From: a virus | Reading direction: 5' to 3' (one strand) | Virus record (IMG/VR): IMGVR_UViG_3300028920_000002 | Span: 122,724 to 186,723 of that record | Length of the DNA stretch: 64,000 bases | Part shown: positions 62,464 to 64,000 of the stretch, in pieces | Numbering within the stretch: the stretch's first letter is position 1 | Layout: each line of letters starts with the position of its first letter | The notes under the pieces: model-generated | Seen by the model: the letters and a program-made list of their open reading frames with translations, nothing else | Told to the model about the DNA's origin: nothing | Databases searched by the model: none | Position numbers and translations under genes: made by a program

Positions 62464-63320
62464 AGCTCTCTGGCTGACGGCGCAGCCTGAACGCGCCCAG
62501 ACGTGCGCAGGTAGTTGGGTTGGCAGGTATGTGCGAATGCACACCAGCTGCAGGGCTTACCCTCTTCTCTGGCTGGGAGCTGCCCGGCCGACGCCATCTG
62601 AGTGGCCGTCTGGAAGCGTGGCTGCAGCTTGGTCTCCCACAGGCGCTGATTGAACTGGAAGAGCCAGGGCGCCTCGGTGTGGGTGAACAGGGAGTTGCTC
62701 TTGTTGTACGCGAGATACCACATCAGAGGCAGGTCCAGCGTGACCATGTAGATGCACATCTGGTCCTGGTGGTAATCCTTCGGTTCCTTGAGCTTCTCGA
62801 ACTCGGGGGCCGACATGGTCTTGATTTCTAGCCCGACGCGAAGGTACGGCTGTCCCTGTGAACAGAACTCGAAGATGCCGTCGCAGTGCGAGTGGACATT
62901 CCACTGGGCGGCAACACCTCCGAGCTTCGGGCTCACCTTGGCCTCGGGGCTGAAGTAGATTTCAACCCCACCGCTGCGCAGCCACTTGCACATCTCCTCC
63001 AGCTCGTACTGGATGAGCGCATGTTGCAGCGTACCTACGTCGAAGCGTCGCTGCATGTTCACGTCTTTCTGGTCGGGCAGCACAATGCGCTCGGTACCGA
63101 GGATGCCGTAGACCAGCTTGCGCAAGCAGCCGGATGACTCAGAGGCATGGATGCCCGTAGAGCGACCGCCCTCTCCGAAGAAGTCGACCTCGAGCTTGTA
63201 GCTGCCGCTCTGCTGAGCCTTCCACTGCTCCCAAAGTCGGGAGAGTTGCTTGGCGTGTTCGATGTACTGTGCCTTGGAGCCGCCTACGGTCTGTAGGTCA
63301 GCTATCGTCAGAAGTGTCAC
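62460..63320 (-). CDS. Cas4/RecB-like PD-(D/E)XK nuclease with probable iron-sulfur cluster
   Basis: This 286-residue protein has the motifs of Cas4/AddB-type exonucleases: Cys65 in SSGCLRKLVYGILG, His100 in GTLQHALIQ, Asp147 in SHCDGIFEF, then Glu165-x-Lys167 in VGLEIKTMS, and a C-terminal CSWCAFAHTC (Cys257, Cys260, Cys266), which with Cys65 would hold a 4Fe-4S cluster. It would process DNA ends for recombination. It overlaps both neighbours (4 and 23 bases). Phage Cas4-like proteins also occur without CRISPR; no array is present in the window. Confidence 0.85.
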   Translation of the reverse strand: MTLLTIADLQTVGGSKAQYIEHAKQLSRLWEQWKAQQSGSYKLEVDFFGEGGRSTGIHASESSGCLRKLVYGILGTERIVLPDQKDVNMQRRFDVGTLQHALIQYELEEMCKWLRSGGVEIYFSPEAKVSPKLGGVAAQWNVHSHCDGIFEFCSQGQPYLRVGLEIKTMSAPEFEKLKEPKDYHQDQMCIYMVTLDLPLMWYLAYNKSNSLFTHTEAPWLFQFNQRLWETKLQPRFQTATQMASAGQLPAREEGKPCSWCAFAHTCQPNYLRTSGRVQAAPSAREL

Positions 63321-63828
63321 GTATCAGCTTCCTCCACACCTGTTCGGGGATGAGCACCCACGAGTCTTCCAGGCGGTTGAATGCGGGGTCACGGAAGTCG
63401 ATTTGGAAGACTGGGGTCTCCCGCCCTTGGCACTCAGCACGAATCTTGTCCAGGTCCGAGCGCTTGACCGAGTACGACTTCTTGGTGGTGAACTTGTTCT
63501 CGATTCGGAGGCGTCCGTAGACGCGACCATCACCCTTATTCCCGGGAAGTGCCCCGGACCCGCACTGAGCCCGGCCGCCAACGCCTTCGGCTACTCGCCG
63601 CTCCTGCTTCTTGGAGAGGCGCCGGCGGTGCTTCTTGCTGAACTCACGGACTTCAGGGTCTGCCAGAATGCCGACGTGGTCCTTCGTGAAGAACTCCTTG
63701 TGCTTGATGCACACCATGCACGGGGTGGTGAAGCCATCCACCCGGACAGTGGCCCAGATGTCTGGTTCGCTATCTGGCGTGAGTTTGGTGTCTGGCGTCA
63801 GGAAGCTAAGTCTTACCTGTACAGGCAT
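63298..63828 (-). CDS. Putative PD-(D/E)XK resolvase-like nuclease
   Basis: This 176-residue protein has a basic middle (KKHRRRLSKKQERRVAEGVG) and then GNKGDGRVYGRLRIENKFT, with Asp100 and Glu110-x-Lys112, a PD-(D/E)XK core like that of small archaeal-type junction resolvases. A CxxC (Cys37, Cys40) lies in the N-terminal part. It would be the second resolvase-like enzyme next to RusA. The ATG has only a weak site (GGGAA). It overlaps the end of the gene to its right by 16 bases. Confidence 0.62.
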   Translation of the reverse strand: MPVQVRLSFLTPDTKLTPDSEPDIWATVRVDGFTTPCMVCIKHKEFFTKDHVGILADPEVREFSKKHRRRLSKKQERRVAEGVGGRAQCGSGALPGNKGDGRVYGRLRIENKFTTKKSYSVKRSDLDKIRAECQGRETPVFQIDFRDPAFNRLEDSWVLIPEQVWRKLIRDTSDDS

Positions 63829-64000
63829 TGAATTCCCGCAGCAGCCAGAACCTCACGACGGACGGCGAGTTCGTACTCGAAGTCCATCTCCATCATCTTC
63901 TTCATGTTGGCATAGTTTCTGGCTTGTAGGGCTGTGACTTCCGTGCCGTCAGGTCGGATGATGCACACCTTGTTTTTGACTTGTTGGATGACGCCTCGCT
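63813..64000 (-). CDS. C-terminal part of a hypothetical protein, cut by the window edge
   Basis: The frame on the minus strand runs from the right edge of the window to TAA at 63813-63815. About 61 residues are visible: a beta-like start (VKNKVCIIRPDGTEVTAL) and a helical, Met-rich part (NYANMKKMMEMDFEYELAVR). No family is recognised. It belongs to the recombination operon, since it overlaps the next gene. Confidence 0.6.
   Translation of the reverse strand, partial: RGVIQQVKNKVCIIRPDGTEVTALQARNYANMKKMMEMDFEYELAVRREVLAAAGIQCLYR

Noticed and set aside
62460-63320. CRISPR system suggested by the Cas4-like nuclease
   Set aside because: No regularly spaced repeats and no other cas-like gene are in the window; Cas4-like nucleases are common in phages as recombination enzymes.

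Overview
This 64 kb window is part of the genome of a tailed double-stranded DNA phage (Caudoviricetes), probably a large one. The evidence is a baseplate and tail-fibre block of about 35 kb with very long beta-rich proteins, two peptidoglycan-cleaving enzymes, membrane proteins of lysis type, a recombination block, overlapping ATGA/GTGA gene starts and very dense coding. No terminase, portal, capsid, polymerase or integrase is present, so the window covers only part of the genome. The host is not certain. A sigma-region-4-like protein (6524-6961) has the Cys-containing N-terminus that I associate with deltaproteobacterial/myxobacterial regulators, and the tmRNA is of the one-piece type; both fit a deltaproteobacteria-like host but do not prove it.

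Layout. 1-2826: a large virion protein, possibly continuing to the left. 2944-6961: small genes, a HExxH metallopeptidase, a secreted lytic transglycosylase-like endolysin and the sigma-region-4 protein. 7264-8034 (minus): a collagen-like lipoprotein. 8261-20328: an accessory/early-type region of small genes, among them a J-domain-like protein, a ParB-like protein, a MazG-like pyrophosphohydrolase, a dCMP-deaminase-like enzyme and several Cys-rich mini-proteins. 20386-20752: a tmRNA, followed directly by about 640 bases of non-coding, densely helical sequence (20755-21390) that looks like a large structured RNA. 21413-24495: a second peptidoglycan hydrolase and coiled-coil proteins. 24627-45138: baseplate (gp25-like, J-like) and tail/fibre genes, including a GT2 glycosyltransferase. 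45148-46469: a second group of membrane proteins (holin-like, spanin-like, HExxH protein). 46508-50497: a 1329-residue fusion of LigD-type phosphoesterase, ATP-dependent DNA ligase, InPase-like and SNF2-type helicase domains. 50494-59378: further fibre and structural genes. 59438-64000 (minus): a recombination block with RusA, a Cas4/RecB-like nuclease and a resolvase-like nuclease.

Regulation shows two sequence patterns. In the left 21 kb a recurrent motif of the form GGnATAAn(A/G)GnnGTGG lies upstream of genes that have good Shine-Dalgarno sites, on both strands. Separately, at least ten genes spread across the window carry a TAnnnT hexamer, often as an extended -10 (TGnTAnnnT), ending 5-7 bases before the start codon and with no convincing Shine-Dalgarno site. 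This suggests leaderless mRNAs at the head of transcription units. A phage sigma-region-4 protein in the same window could take part in promoter switching, but that link is inference.

The most notable items are the structured RNA next to the tmRNA, the ligase/pyrophosphatase/helicase fusion, the leaderless-promoter pattern, and a second compact structured element of about 190 bases at 8691-8883.
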